Shown one piece after another: positions 24,816-33,336 of a stretch of DNA of 40,664 nt. The position numbers and the translations under genes were made by a program. Under the pieces are notes generated by a model. It saw nothing but the letters and a program-made list of their open reading frames with translations, did not search any database and was not told the DNA's origin. Within the stretch, counting starts at the first letter, position 1. Each line of letters opens with the position of its first letter. Origin of the DNA: Nostoc sp. S13 (GTDB lineage Bacteria > Cyanobacteriota > Cyanobacteriia > Cyanobacteriales > Nostocaceae); NCBI RefSeq assembly GCF_029379315.1, contig NZ_JAQYWQ010000063.1, forward strand, positions 1 through 40,664, given 5' to 3'.

Positions 24816-26217
24816 TGTTTTTTCGAGCTTGTGTGATTAAATCAGTCTCCTTGGTAGTAAGTTCTGCCCAGTAGTCTGCTTTTATCAGTTCGTATTTTTC
24901 AGCCACAGCCCAAAAGTCAAGCCATGTAAACTGAAGACGAGCAAGTACTTGCCTAATTTCCCTAATAGCCTGGGGTAATAGTTGTAATTGCTCTGTCCTT
25001 GTTGCAACAGCTGATTGTGTAGGACTAGTACCCAAAATGAGAGCCGCCGCCTCAAGAGCTTGGGTGTTGTTCATGGCAACGCTTAGGTTTTTCAGTGCCA
25101 TGCCCATGAGCCGTAGACATTCAGTTGCATTTTCTTTGGGCGCTTCTTGAGCTAGCTCGCGTAGGTCAATGGTTTTCTCAAAAGCAAGTTTCACTTGCTT
25201 GTTCAACGCTTTAGTCGCTTGCTGGGTCATGGTATTTCCCCACTGCTGTTGAGGGCGTTCCTGTAAGGCGTGTTCTAGTTCCTGGATACGTTGGTGGAGT
25301 TGCTGATTCTCAGTTTCTAGCTTTCTCAACCCTTCCATTTCATCCAATCGCTGCTGCAACTGGATATTTTGCTCTTTCTGCTCCTTGTATAGATTTTGCA
25401 AGGATTGGATTTGCTCACTTACCTGGGCTTCGGCTCTAGCATTAACTTCTGCTTGTAGTCCAATTCTCAATTCCTGAGAGAGGCGCTCTAACTCAAGCTT
25501 GTGTTGCTCTTTGAGGGCTGCGATCGCTTCGGTGTATTCTTTAGGATATGTGCGCTCAGTCGAATCGGACACAATCGCGGCATCCAAATCAGTGTTGTTT
25601 ATCAACAGCCTTTCACCATCAGGAAAAGTCACAATCTGCTGCGAATTATTCGGTGCGTCTGCACAAATCACTCCTGATTCTCCATAACGGGGATGTTCTG
25701 GTGATGAAATTGTGACTTTGACATTTTTGGGAACCAATGGTTCCTGATTTTTGGGAACCAATGGTTCTGAATGGAATGGCTTTTTTCCTCTTGGCATTGG
25801 AGCAACAATATTAGCCGCAGCTGCAAAATCTGATTCAGTTGGGTCTGGGTTTGATTCAAGAGCCAGTCTTATAGCAGCAATAAGTTTTTCTGGTTCTTTG
25901 GCTAACCTCAAAAGAGGACGGGCTTGGCGCTCATTTTTAATCTGTGACCCCAACTCCCCTGCGGCGACAATAACTTTTGATGCTCCTAAGAGTTGATTTA
26001 TACGCCGATAGCCACCATATACATGCAATTCGCCTTGGCAATATTCTGAGAAATTTTTGTACCCAGCGATTGTGTACATCCGCTCGTCATGCATGATGCG
26101 AAAGAGTTCTACTGCTTGCAACTCAAATTGGTCAAGAGTAGCGAAGGTGTCTTTGATACTGCTGTTAAGTAAGTCGTAATCAACTGCTGATTTGGTTTCT
26201 CTATCAAGTGTCAGCAT
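24808..26217 (-). CDS. Coiled-coil DNA-binding/partition-like plasmid protein
   Basis: A 469-residue protein, upstream of rep on the same strand. Residues about 30-125 (ELFRIMHDERMYTIAGYKNF, SEYCQGELHVYGGYRRINQL, then IKNERQARPLLRLAKEPEKL) match the pattern of plasmid and phage proteins with a 'GY.sF.eYc...wG.s....' helix-turn-helix and an 'NErQaRPL.kL' motif, a ParB/KorB-like DNA-binding arrangement. A basic/Pro linker holds a duplicated EPLVPKN phrase, followed by a small beta domain (about 165-215), a long coiled coil (about 225-325) and a helical C-terminus. A role in partition or replication control is inferred. Good start at ATG 26217 with GGAGAG close upstream. Confidence 0.6.
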   Translation of the reverse strand: MLTLDRETKSAVDYDLLNSSIKDTFATLDQFELQAVELFRIMHDERMYTIAGYKNFSEYCQGELHVYGGYRRINQLLGASKVIVAAGELGSQIKNERQARPLLRLAKEPEKLIAAIRLALESNPDPTESDFAAAANIVAPMPRGKKPFHSEPLVPKNQEPLVPKNVKVTISSPEHPRYGESGVICADAPNNSQQIVTFPDGERLLINNTDLDAAIVSDSTERTYPKEYTEAIAALKEQHKLELERLSQELRIGLQAEVNARAEAQVSEQIQSLQNLYKEQKEQNIQLQQRLDEMEGLRKLETENQQLHQRIQELEHALQERPQQQWGNTMTQQATKALNKQVKLAFEKTIDLRELAQEAPKENATECLRLMGMALKNLSVAMNNTQALEAAALILGTSPTQSAVATRTEQLQLLPQAIREIRQVLARLQFTWLDFWAVAEKYELIKADYWAELTTKETDLITQARKNSE

Positions 26218-26365
26218 ATTTCTCTCCTGTCATTATCATTAGGAGAGGTGTTTGAAACAAATTTTGATGTCACCCTAACCCCGACACCAAGGTGTATTGG
26301 GCATAAGTCATTTTTCACGATATTTTTCCCTGATAACTCGGTTTACAAGCTTCAGAGGGGGCTGT

Positions 26366-26442
26366 ATCAGTTATCAGTTATCAGTCAACAGTTAACAGTT
26401 ATCAAAGACTCTGACTGATAACTGGTAACTGGTAACTGTTAT
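26366..26442. repeat. AGTTATC/GGTAACT heptamer repeat, partly inverted
   Basis: Tandem AGTTATC-type units run into AACAGTTAACAGTTATC. After 17 bases the array continues as GATAACTGGTAACTGGTAAC, so the two halves are imperfect inverted copies that could form a long hairpin. Confidence 0.7.
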
Positions 26443-26570
26443 TCGCGCTGCTACTTTTTTTAGCTACAAAATTCTGAATGTTTATTAATTAAATTTAACA
26501 TTTCACCCTGAAGAATTTAAACAGCCAAAAATATGCTACCAAAAAATAGCCGTTCTGGTGAAAACCCATG

Positions 26571-26743
26571 TATAATGGGGGAAGCAGCGCGGATTAAACT
26601 CAGTCGGACATTTTTGTTGGTAATCTTAGTAGCCAAACTTTAACCACCACTTATTTTGTTCCTTCGAGATCAACCCCTGCTCTGAAAATATGAAATTGTT
26701 TGACTTTAGGGCAAAGTGCTACTCCTTAGTGGCACTTTGTCCT
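26571..26743 (+). ncRNA. Candidate small RNA: TATAAT box to hairpin
   Basis: A consensus TATAAT at 26571-26576 (no clear -35 box) is followed about 130 bases later by a strong hairpin. Its arms are AGGGCAAAGTGC (26708-26719) and GCACTTTGTCCT (26732-26743), 12 pairs including one G-U, followed by TTAAATTTT. No open frame of note lies between. It may be a transcribed small RNA with an intrinsic terminator. Confidence 0.3.
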
Positions 26744-27022
26744 TTAAATTTTGGTATTGACGTGGATTCACTTGCCTCTTCCTCTTTAACTAGGTATAAA
26801 CCTGATCATACAGAACTTTTACTTGTTTGTGATCTCATTAAGTTTTGATCTTATGGTTAATTTTGGATGAAAAGTCGCTGAACAACCAAATATTTTCGTT
26901 AGTATATCAGCAAAATGTAAGATACGACTGACCCAGTGGGGACACCTCATGTTAACAAGAGCAGTATATTCTCAAGAGAGGCTAAACTAATCTCAATAAC
27001 CTAAGCTTATTGATAAAGCTTT

Positions 27023-27052
27023 AGGCGTTGGCGTAGCCCGCCGCAGGCATCG
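27023..27052. repeat. Nostoc interspersed repeat
   Basis: GGCGTTGGCGTAGCCCGCCG followed by CAGGCATCG, a palindromic repeat very common in Nostoc-type genomes. No other copy is seen in this window. Confidence 0.7.
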
Positions 27053-27268
27053 TTTTGAGTTATGCAAACTGAACCAAGTGAGAAATACTGATTCTTTCGT
27101 TGATTCTTAATCTTGGTCGTGGTCAAGAATAATTTAGATACGTTTGCCCTAACGACTGACCCATTTGAGACTACTGACTTTACGGCAGGATTGTATGACT
27201 ATGCGGGTTTTTCAGGTTCAACTTGTCTTACCAAATTTAATAAAATATGTATTTAACATGGCATATAG

Positions 27269-27288
27269 CAAAAAGTCTCAACTTTTTG
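27269..27288. promoter_or_regulatory. Perfect inverted repeat before STAND gene
   Basis: CAAAAAGT (27269-27276), a 4-base spacer, and ACTTTTTG (27281-27288). A TATAGT that could serve as a -10 box begins two bases later (27290-27295), about 65 bases before the gene start. Position suits an operator; no -35 box is clear. Confidence 0.35.
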
Positions 27289-27359
27289 TTATAGTTGAAA
27301 TTGCCTGTAGCACCATAAATGCTGATCTTTAAGCAACACGTAAAGGAGTTTGTAAAAAG

Positions 27360-28775
27360 GTGGATGTTAAACAAGTTATCAAAGTGATAGATGACTTAGT
27401 GTTTGCAAAAGAAGGCAGGTGGCTAGAGAAGGCTGAAAAAATTGTAATTGAGGCTGCTTGGCTCGATTTAGATTATAAAGAGATAGCGGAGAACGTACCT
27501 TGTAACTTTGATTTTTTGCAGCGTCGTGTAGCACCTAAGTTGTGGGTGTTGTTGACAGGGATACTCGGTAACGGAGAAAAAGTTACAAAGAAACGGTTGC
27601 GTCGCATTTTAGAAGAACAAATGCTTGATCTTAGGTCAGCCATCTCGGATGAAGCATCTACTGGTCTCGCCGTTATTGGGGGACATCTGCCTAACGTATC
27701 TAAGTTTTACGGTCGGACGCCTGAGATGGCCATGTTAAAAGAATTGTTAACTCAGGAACGTTGTGTAGCACTTATAGGCCAGCCAGGAATCGGCAAAAGT
27801 GCTTTAATCGCTAAATTGATTGAAGTTATGCGTGTGGCGTCGATTGAATTTGATAGTTTTATTTGGAAGTCAGTTTCCTATAGTCCGTTACTTCCAGAGT
27901 TGCTTGCCGATCTCCTTAAGCTTCTGGCTGATTCAGAAAATCAGAAGCTAGACTTGCCCGAATCCACTCAAGATAGGGCTTTAATGTTTTTTAAACAACT
28001 CGAATTACGTCGCTACTTGGTGGTTTTAGATTCAACAGAAGCTTTATTACAGGGAGATAGGAATACTGATTCCAGCCCTTATGGTGATAAATATGCAGAT
28101 TATGAAGGATTTTTTAGAAGCATAATAGAGAAACAACATCAAAGCTGTGTAGTATTAACTAGCCGTGAACCATTTATTGATATTAATCGCTTAGAACACA
28201 AGGGTCAGCCAGCTAGAAGTATGAAGGTTGAAGGATTAGTGGGAAAAGAATCGTTATTAATTCTCAAAAATAAAGGTTTAGCTGACGAGGATGAGTGGGG
28301 AGATTTAGTTGAAATTTATCGTGGAAATCCTTTATCTCTAGAAATGGTTTCTCAGAGAATTAAGAACTTTTTTGGTGGAAGTGTTAAAGAATTTTTGAGA
28401 TATAAAACGACGTTAATTACAGATATATTTCAAGATAATTTGGACAGGATGTTTAAAGGAAATGGACGCTTGACTGATTTAGAAAAGGAGATTTTAACTT
28501 ATTTGTCAGAAGAGCTAACTATCTTACCAGTTGATTCAATTTCCTTTAATCAATTGCTGAATCACTTAAGACAGAAACCAAATGAATATCTAATAACGAC
28601 TACGGAAATAATCGAAGCTCTGGAGTCCTTAGATGAACGTTCTTTAATTGAACGAAAAGTTAGTGCTGAGAAAGAAATATTTTTGACTTTACAACCTCAA
28701 GTAAGAAAGTACATTTCTATATATACTTCTAAAGGATATCGTTATGGATTGAAAAATTCTAAATCAGCAGCTTAA
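27360..28775 (+). CDS. STAND-type NTPase with vMAP-like N-terminal domain
   Basis: A 471-residue protein starting at GTG 27360. Residues 1-85 match the N-terminal domain that fronts many cyanobacterial NB-ARC and vWA-MoxR-associated proteins ('MDv...lk..DdLVFaK.G..L...e..il.a.W....Y.eIAe'). The ATPase core has a P-loop IGQPGIGKSA (139-148), a YLVVLDSTE Walker B (around 214-222), a TSREP sensor and a GNPLSLEMVSQRIK motif equivalent to GLPLAL. It ends after a short winged-helix region and lacks the WD40, TPR or effector domain usual in such proteins. It may act through the kinase encoded 22 bases downstream. In this family nucleotide-driven oligomerisation switches a response on. Confidence 0.8.
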   Translation: MDVKQVIKVIDDLVFAKEGRWLEKAEKIVIEAAWLDLDYKEIAENVPCNFDFLQRRVAPKLWVLLTGILGNGEKVTKKRLRRILEEQMLDLRSAISDEASTGLAVIGGHLPNVSKFYGRTPEMAMLKELLTQERCVALIGQPGIGKSALIAKLIEVMRVASIEFDSFIWKSVSYSPLLPELLADLLKLLADSENQKLDLPESTQDRALMFFKQLELRRYLVVLDSTEALLQGDRNTDSSPYGDKYADYEGFFRSIIEKQHQSCVVLTSREPFIDINRLEHKGQPARSMKVEGLVGKESLLILKNKGLADEDEWGDLVEIYRGNPLSLEMVSQRIKNFFGGSVKEFLRYKTTLITDIFQDNLDRMFKGNGRLTDLEKEILTYLSEELTILPVDSISFNQLLNHLRQKPNEYLITTTEIIEALESLDERSLIERKVSAEKEIFLTLQPQVRKYISIYTSKGYRYGLKNSKSAA

Positions 28776-28797
28776 TCTATTATCATAACTTACAAAG

Positions 28798-30501
28798 GTG
28801 ATTTATTGTATCAATCCTAAGTGTAAACAGAGGCAAAACCCCGATGATAGTGAAAAATGCCTTGATTGCGGGACGGAACTGCTGATTGAGCAGAGGTTTA
28901 GGTTAATTAAGCCATTACGCCCTTTAGACTTTCGTTACAATACAGAAATTTTTGAAGTAGTGGATGATCAAGGCATCCATAAGGTGATGAAGGTTTTGAA
29001 ATCGCAGGAATCTAAAGAAATCGAGTTATTAGAACGAGAAACGCTGACGCTTCAATTGTTCGACCATCCAGGGATTCCTAGAGTGATAGACGATTTATTG
29101 ACTGTTATTCCTGAAAAAAGTTACAGGACACTGCATTGCTTAGTTATGCAGAAATTTGAGGGACAGGACTTAGAAGAATGGGCGAAAGCTAATGGAAGAA
29201 TCTCTCAAGCTTTGGCTCTGGATTGGCTTATACAACTAGTAAAAATTCTCGATGAAGTACATCGAAGTGGTTTTTTTCATAGAGATATTAAACCTTCTAA
29301 TATTATTCTTCAACCTGATGGTCAGTTGGGTTTAATTGACTTTGGTGCAGTCCGACAAGTAACTCGTACTTATCTAACGAAAGTTAGCGGAAGTGGGGGA
29401 AATGATATGGGGCTTGGTCATCACGAAATTACAGCACTTGTAACGCCTGGCTTTACTCCCTTAGAACAAATTAACGGGCAAGCGTTACCGCAATCAGATT
29501 TCTATGCTTTAGGGCGAACATTAGCATATTTAGTAACTGGAACTCATGTAATTAATCTGCCAACCGACCCAAAAACAACAAGACTTATTTGGAGAAATAA
29601 AGCACGGCAGATTGAAAAACCCTTGGCTGACTTCTTAGATGAATTAATGTCTCCGGCTCCAGGGAAACGTCCACCATCTACACAAGTCATTTTACAGCGT
29701 CTGGAGGAATTACCGTTTAAGTTGAAGCTAAACCGAGCTTTTCAATCTAGTCTATTTAAATGGTTAGGAACCGGATTCCTTTTGTTCATACTTTTTAGTA
29801 TTTGTCAAGGAAGTTATTTAGCTTTATCTAGTTACTATTTTTACAAAGCTGCGCGACAGGATGAGCCGAAAATAGCTAAAAAATATTATGAATTAGCGGC
29901 AAAATACAATTCTAAAGATGAGAAAACATATAATAATTTAGCAGTAGCTTGTCAGCAGATACAAGACTTCAAGTGTGCAAGCAAAAACTATGAAAAAGCT
30001 TTAAATTTAAGACCATTAGGTTGGGAAGTACACTATAATTTGGGAAATTTTTACGATGAACAAGATAAATACGACCTAGCAGAGCAGCAGTACAAATTAG
30101 CAATTCAATACAGCAAGAACCAAGCAATGAATGCTGTCAGCAATTTATCACGGTTGAAAAATAGACAAGGGAAATATTCAGAGTCTGCAACACTTGCAGT
30201 TGAAGGATTAAAAAACACTTCTTATCCTAAATGGCAAGCGGGGTTGTACAAAAATTTAGGCTGGGCGAGATTTAAGCAGCAGCGTTATGCAGAAGCAAAA
30301 GAATATTTACAAAAATCGGTTAAATTAGATCCTCAAAGAGTAGATGCTTATTGCTTGTTAGCACAGACACAAGAAGCATTAAGTGATTTAAAATATGCAC
30401 AAGCGTACTGGGAGATTTGCTTAATGGAAAATAGTGTAAATTCATCTCTGCCAGAAGTGCAAGGATGGAGGCAAGAAATATTACAGAGGATTTTTCAGTA
30501 A
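28798..30501 (+). CDS. Four-cysteine Ser/Thr kinase with TM and TPR domains
   Basis: A 567-residue protein. An N-terminal zinc ribbon has C4, C9, C21 and C24. The kinase domain follows: the VMKVLK lysine (K65), HRDIKPSN (161-168), LIDFGAV (179-185) and PGFTPLEQ in the activation segment, all intact. One membrane span lies at about 322-345, and five or so TPR units occupy the exported side up to the C-terminus. This is the cyanobacterial '4-Cys' kinase type. It starts at GTG 28798, placed because the zinc-ribbon motif CINPKC begins at codon 4. With the STAND ATPase just upstream it probably forms a signalling operon. Confidence 0.85.
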   Translation: MIYCINPKCKQRQNPDDSEKCLDCGTELLIEQRFRLIKPLRPLDFRYNTEIFEVVDDQGIHKVMKVLKSQESKEIELLERETLTLQLFDHPGIPRVIDDLLTVIPEKSYRTLHCLVMQKFEGQDLEEWAKANGRISQALALDWLIQLVKILDEVHRSGFFHRDIKPSNIILQPDGQLGLIDFGAVRQVTRTYLTKVSGSGGNDMGLGHHEITALVTPGFTPLEQINGQALPQSDFYALGRTLAYLVTGTHVINLPTDPKTTRLIWRNKARQIEKPLADFLDELMSPAPGKRPPSTQVILQRLEELPFKLKLNRAFQSSLFKWLGTGFLLFILFSICQGSYLALSSYYFYKAARQDEPKIAKKYYELAAKYNSKDEKTYNNLAVACQQIQDFKCASKNYEKALNLRPLGWEVHYNLGNFYDEQDKYDLAEQQYKLAIQYSKNQAMNAVSNLSRLKNRQGKYSESATLAVEGLKNTSYPKWQAGLYKNLGWARFKQQRYAEAKEYLQKSVKLDPQRVDAYCLLAQTQEALSDLKYAQAYWEICLMENSVNSSLPEVQGWRQEILQRIFQ

Positions 30502-30562
30502 AATTGACTAAAATCCTTGAATGTGGTGAAATTATTTGATTAGAGAATATCTGATAAATGTG

Positions 30563-31597
30563 ATGCGGACTGTACTAAGATCAGTAAAGAGAACAAAAAA
30601 GTGTATCCCAATTCAAGTAGCAGCAATTGCGTCAATATTATTAATTTTAAATTTGGGCACATCAGGACAAACTCAACCGATAACAACGCCAAATTTACAA
30701 TTTGGTGGATGTGAGCCAATTGCCAAAATCATCGAAGGCGATCGCCATTGGGCAAGCTTGAGCAAAGTTTGTAAGTCAGCTCAAATAAATCCAGAACCGG
30801 GGGGTACAGTTGAAGTTTTTTGCTATTTAAGGGGAAGTATTTTACAAGTTTCTGCTGGCACTATTGGCGCTCAATGCTTACCCTTTTCTGCGAGAGAAAG
30901 AAGTGGTTGTAGTCTACAAAATGAACACAATTGCATCAATATTAAAGGCCCAAATGACGATCCAGATGTGCCGAAATTAATTACCCCTTATGGAGTTACG
31001 AGTATCAATCCCCGTCCGATGTTATCCTGGGCTACGACACCGGGAGCTAGTAGTTACATAGTGCAAGTAGAGGGCATAGGAGTAAGTTGGTCGTTGTCAG
31101 TTCCAAATACGCAATTACCCTACCCGAAAGACCAGCCAGGATTGCAGGCGGGAAATGTTTATGATGTAAACATAATTGCCAAGCGAGGAGAAAAGTTCAT
31201 AGCAGGTCAGAGCATCTTGCTGTTATTACCAGAAGACAGAGCGCAGCAGGTAGCGACAACAATCAAACGTCTTCAAACTCTCCAAGAGTCCCCAGATGAA
31301 TTGGCGATCGATATGGATGCTGTATACAATGCACAAGGATTGATAGATGAGTCGATTGTGGTGTTATCTGCACGAACTAAAGTAAGTTCCCAAAACCCAG
31401 CTATTTATCGATTGTTAGGCGAACGCTACCTACAGGGGAATTCAGTATTTGCTGCTAGTAGTGCATACAAAAGTGCGATCGTGTTAGCCCAAAAAGTTAA
31501 CAATCCCGACGAATTAGCCTTGGCAGAAGCTGGATCAAAAATTGCGGCTATAGCTCAAAGCCAGCTGCTACCAACAAGAATAAAACCCGCCCAATAG
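30563..31597 (+). CDS. Exported beta-sandwich/TPR protein
   Basis: About 344 residues from ATG 30563 (GTG 30560 and TTG 30536 are also in frame; none has a strong ribosome site). A signal peptide (IQVAAIASILLILNLGTSGQ) is followed by a region with five to six cysteines. An Fn3-like module then has RPMLSWATTPGASSYIVQVE and LQAGNVYDVNIIAK, and a helical TPR-like tail follows. Proteins of this build often lie beside Ser/Thr kinases and CHAT proteins in filamentous cyanobacteria. Its last 43 bases overlap, on the opposite strand, the natural end of the CHAT gene (31555). Probably periplasmic or surface sensor; function unproven. Confidence 0.6.
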   Translation: MRTVLRSVKRTKKCIPIQVAAIASILLILNLGTSGQTQPITTPNLQFGGCEPIAKIIEGDRHWASLSKVCKSAQINPEPGGTVEVFCYLRGSILQVSAGTIGAQCLPFSARERSGCSLQNEHNCINIKGPNDDPDVPKLITPYGVTSINPRPMLSWATTPGASSYIVQVEGIGVSWSLSVPNTQLPYPKDQPGLQAGNVYDVNIIAKRGEKFIAGQSILLLLPEDRAQQVATTIKRLQTLQESPDELAIDMDAVYNAQGLIDESIVVLSARTKVSSQNPAIYRLLGERYLQGNSVFAASSAYKSAIVLAQKVNNPDELALAEAGSKIAAIAQSQLLPTRIKPAQ

Positions 31598-31695
31598 TAC
31601 GGGTGAGAGTAGTTATTGCTGGATATCAGGCTTAATTGTGCTTGTCTTAATGCCTCAGCTTTAGTAAGACCATTTTTCAAGTTCTTATAAAACTC
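31555..31695 (-). pseudogene. Severed C-terminus of the CHAT gene
   Basis: Directly after the TGA the same frame continues for 46 codons: EFYKNLKNGLTKAEALRQAQ, then LSLISSNNYSHPYYWAGFIL, then VGSSWL and a TGA at 31557-31555. This is the expected end of a CHAT domain. The join ESTAQLI(stop)EFYKNL fits the usual 'STA.LM..FY..L', so a single base substitution created the stop. The segment overlaps the convergent exported-protein gene by 43 bases. Confidence 0.85.
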
Positions 31696-33336
31696 TCAGA
31701 TGAGTTGGGCAGTAGATTCGTCATCTACCAACCAAAGAGTAGCTAAGGTACTCCGCGCTCCAGCTTGTGCAGCAATGCCAGCAATTCCCAAAGCTGAACG
31801 CCGATCTCCTTTAGCAGTCTCACAAGCACTTAAAACAAGTAAATCAATAGGAGATTGCTTATTTTTTAACAAAGATTTTAATTGTTGGACTTTAAGGAGT
31901 TCTTTCCAAGTTAAGAGAAAAGTGTTGTCAGGATCTGAGCTAAACTGAGCATGGGTACTCAGATGAACTATAGGAAATGAATCAGTTTCAAATTTTTCTC
32001 GGAAATTGTGATTAGTAAATTCATCATTAAGCAACACTGACACATAATTTATACTTTTTTTTATATTTTTCACCTCTTGATTGACTTGAGGAAGAGGTTG
32101 AAAACTTTCCGTGACTAAAGTTTTTTCGGAAAGAGTGACAGCTTCAGAGATGCCAGCAAATAAAACCTTGACTTGTTTTTGTTTTTCAAATTGAGCTTGT
32201 AATTGTTGTAAGCTGGATGCATTTGAAATAGCGTATGATTCAGTGAGATACTTGTTGCCATCATAGAGCATATCAAAAGGGATATTTTGAAAATAGCTGT
32301 CGAGAATAAAGACTAAATTTCCTGATTTTGGTAAATACTGTCTGATGGGGGCGATTAACAAATTATAAAGATTGTGAGCATAAGTAATATAATCGTAACT
32401 TTGAACTTTAACGAATTCTTGATTGTGAATAACCCTGAGAAAATTATCGATAGAATTACGAGCTAATTTGTTATCTATTTGATACTGATGAAACTGTTTG
32501 GAAGTCTGAACCACTACTTGAATTTGGTTTTCTAATTTTATAAAAAAAATAATGGGTGGAAAATTAAATAAGTCTTGGCTATTAGCAGGAGCAGAAAATG
32601 TAGTTAATCTTCCACATTGGAGAAAATTCTCTATTTCCGCAATTCTCAGCTTATCTTGAATGGCAACTGCTCGTTGAGAATTGGTTTCTTGAGAGAATAG
32701 GAACTCCATGTATTCTTGATATACAGGCTCAACTTTTTCTTTAAAATCAAACTGGAGATCCGGATTCATCGCTAGAATATTACCTCTAACTTGGTCAAGA
32801 CTGTTAATAGCAGATGCGTATGCTTTATCAGTTTTTTGAGTTTGTTTGAGTTGTCGATATAAACGTCCTAATCTCCACTGCCACTGATAGGCAATGTCCC
32901 AAGCTTTTACTGATTGGGCTAATTCCATTGCTGGTTCTAAATATTTCTGAGATTCCAGTGGCTGTTCTAAGCAACTATAAATTTTACCAATAGTTCCTAA
33001 AGCATAAGATTTAGCGCGTGTATTGTTTAATTTTTCGGCAGTTTCAAGTGCTTGATGAGAAATAGATAGGGCAGTTAATAGTGGATTCTGTACTTGTGAA
33101 GAACTGAGTTTATTTAACTTAGCGTTTTGAGCAACTTGTATTAAACTCTCAGCCAAATTTAAACGAGCGTAGATAGAGTCAATGGCTGGGAAATTATCGA
33201 ATTGATTATTGAGACTCAATAATTGTTGGAGTAATGGCTGAATTAATTGTTTTTGGTCGGAGAAAATTCCCTCTGTAAGATTTGTCCATTTCTCTAGTGG
33301 TAATTGATAGAAAAAAGAACTCCGTTTTCTTGCCAT
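31696..33336 (-). CDS. TPR-CHAT caspase-like protease, cut by in-frame TGA
   Basis: A 546-residue reading frame: helical TPR-like repeats up to about residue 220, then a CHAT domain. The catalytic dyad is visible, H462 in HLSTHAQF and C505 in LSACETA, followed by ALGIAGIAAQAGARSTLATLW. The frame stops at TGA 31698-31696 straight after DDESTAQLI. In CHAT proteins the domain normally runs on to a '(Y/F)YWAPFvLiG' end, and exactly that is encoded downstream in the same frame. The product as read therefore lacks the last 46 residues. The start overlaps the end of the TpsB gene by 43 bases, which implies co-translation with the transporter. Confidence 0.8.
   Translation of the reverse strand: MARKRSSFFYQLPLEKWTNLTEGIFSDQKQLIQPLLQQLLSLNNQFDNFPAIDSIYARLNLAESLIQVAQNAKLNKLSSSQVQNPLLTALSISHQALETAEKLNNTRAKSYALGTIGKIYSCLEQPLESQKYLEPAMELAQSVKAWDIAYQWQWRLGRLYRQLKQTQKTDKAYASAINSLDQVRGNILAMNPDLQFDFKEKVEPVYQEYMEFLFSQETNSQRAVAIQDKLRIAEIENFLQCGRLTTFSAPANSQDLFNFPPIIFFIKLENQIQVVVQTSKQFHQYQIDNKLARNSIDNFLRVIHNQEFVKVQSYDYITYAHNLYNLLIAPIRQYLPKSGNLVFILDSYFQNIPFDMLYDGNKYLTESYAISNASSLQQLQAQFEKQKQVKVLFAGISEAVTLSEKTLVTESFQPLPQVNQEVKNIKKSINYVSVLLNDEFTNHNFREKFETDSFPIVHLSTHAQFSSDPDNTFLLTWKELLKVQQLKSLLKNKQSPIDLLVLSACETAKGDRRSALGIAGIAAQAGARSTLATLWLVDDESTAQLI

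Larger units (their letters stand above)
26218..27359. other. 1.1-kb intergenic region with repeats and a possible small RNA
   Basis: No protein gene is supported. Contents in order: heptamer repeats (26366-26442), a TATAAT box (26571-26576), a strong hairpin (26708-26743), the interspersed repeat GCCCGCCGCAGGCATCG (27036-27052), and a perfect inverted repeat (27269-27288) before the STAND gene. Several short phrases (GACTGACCCA) occur twice near 26927 and 27152. Confidence 0.5.

Noticed and set aside
31696..31698. TGA in the CHAT gene read as selenocysteine
   Set aside because: The position is not catalytic, no SECIS-like hairpin was evident, and cyanobacteria are not known for selenoprotein synthesis. 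A nonsense mutation or sequencing error is simpler.
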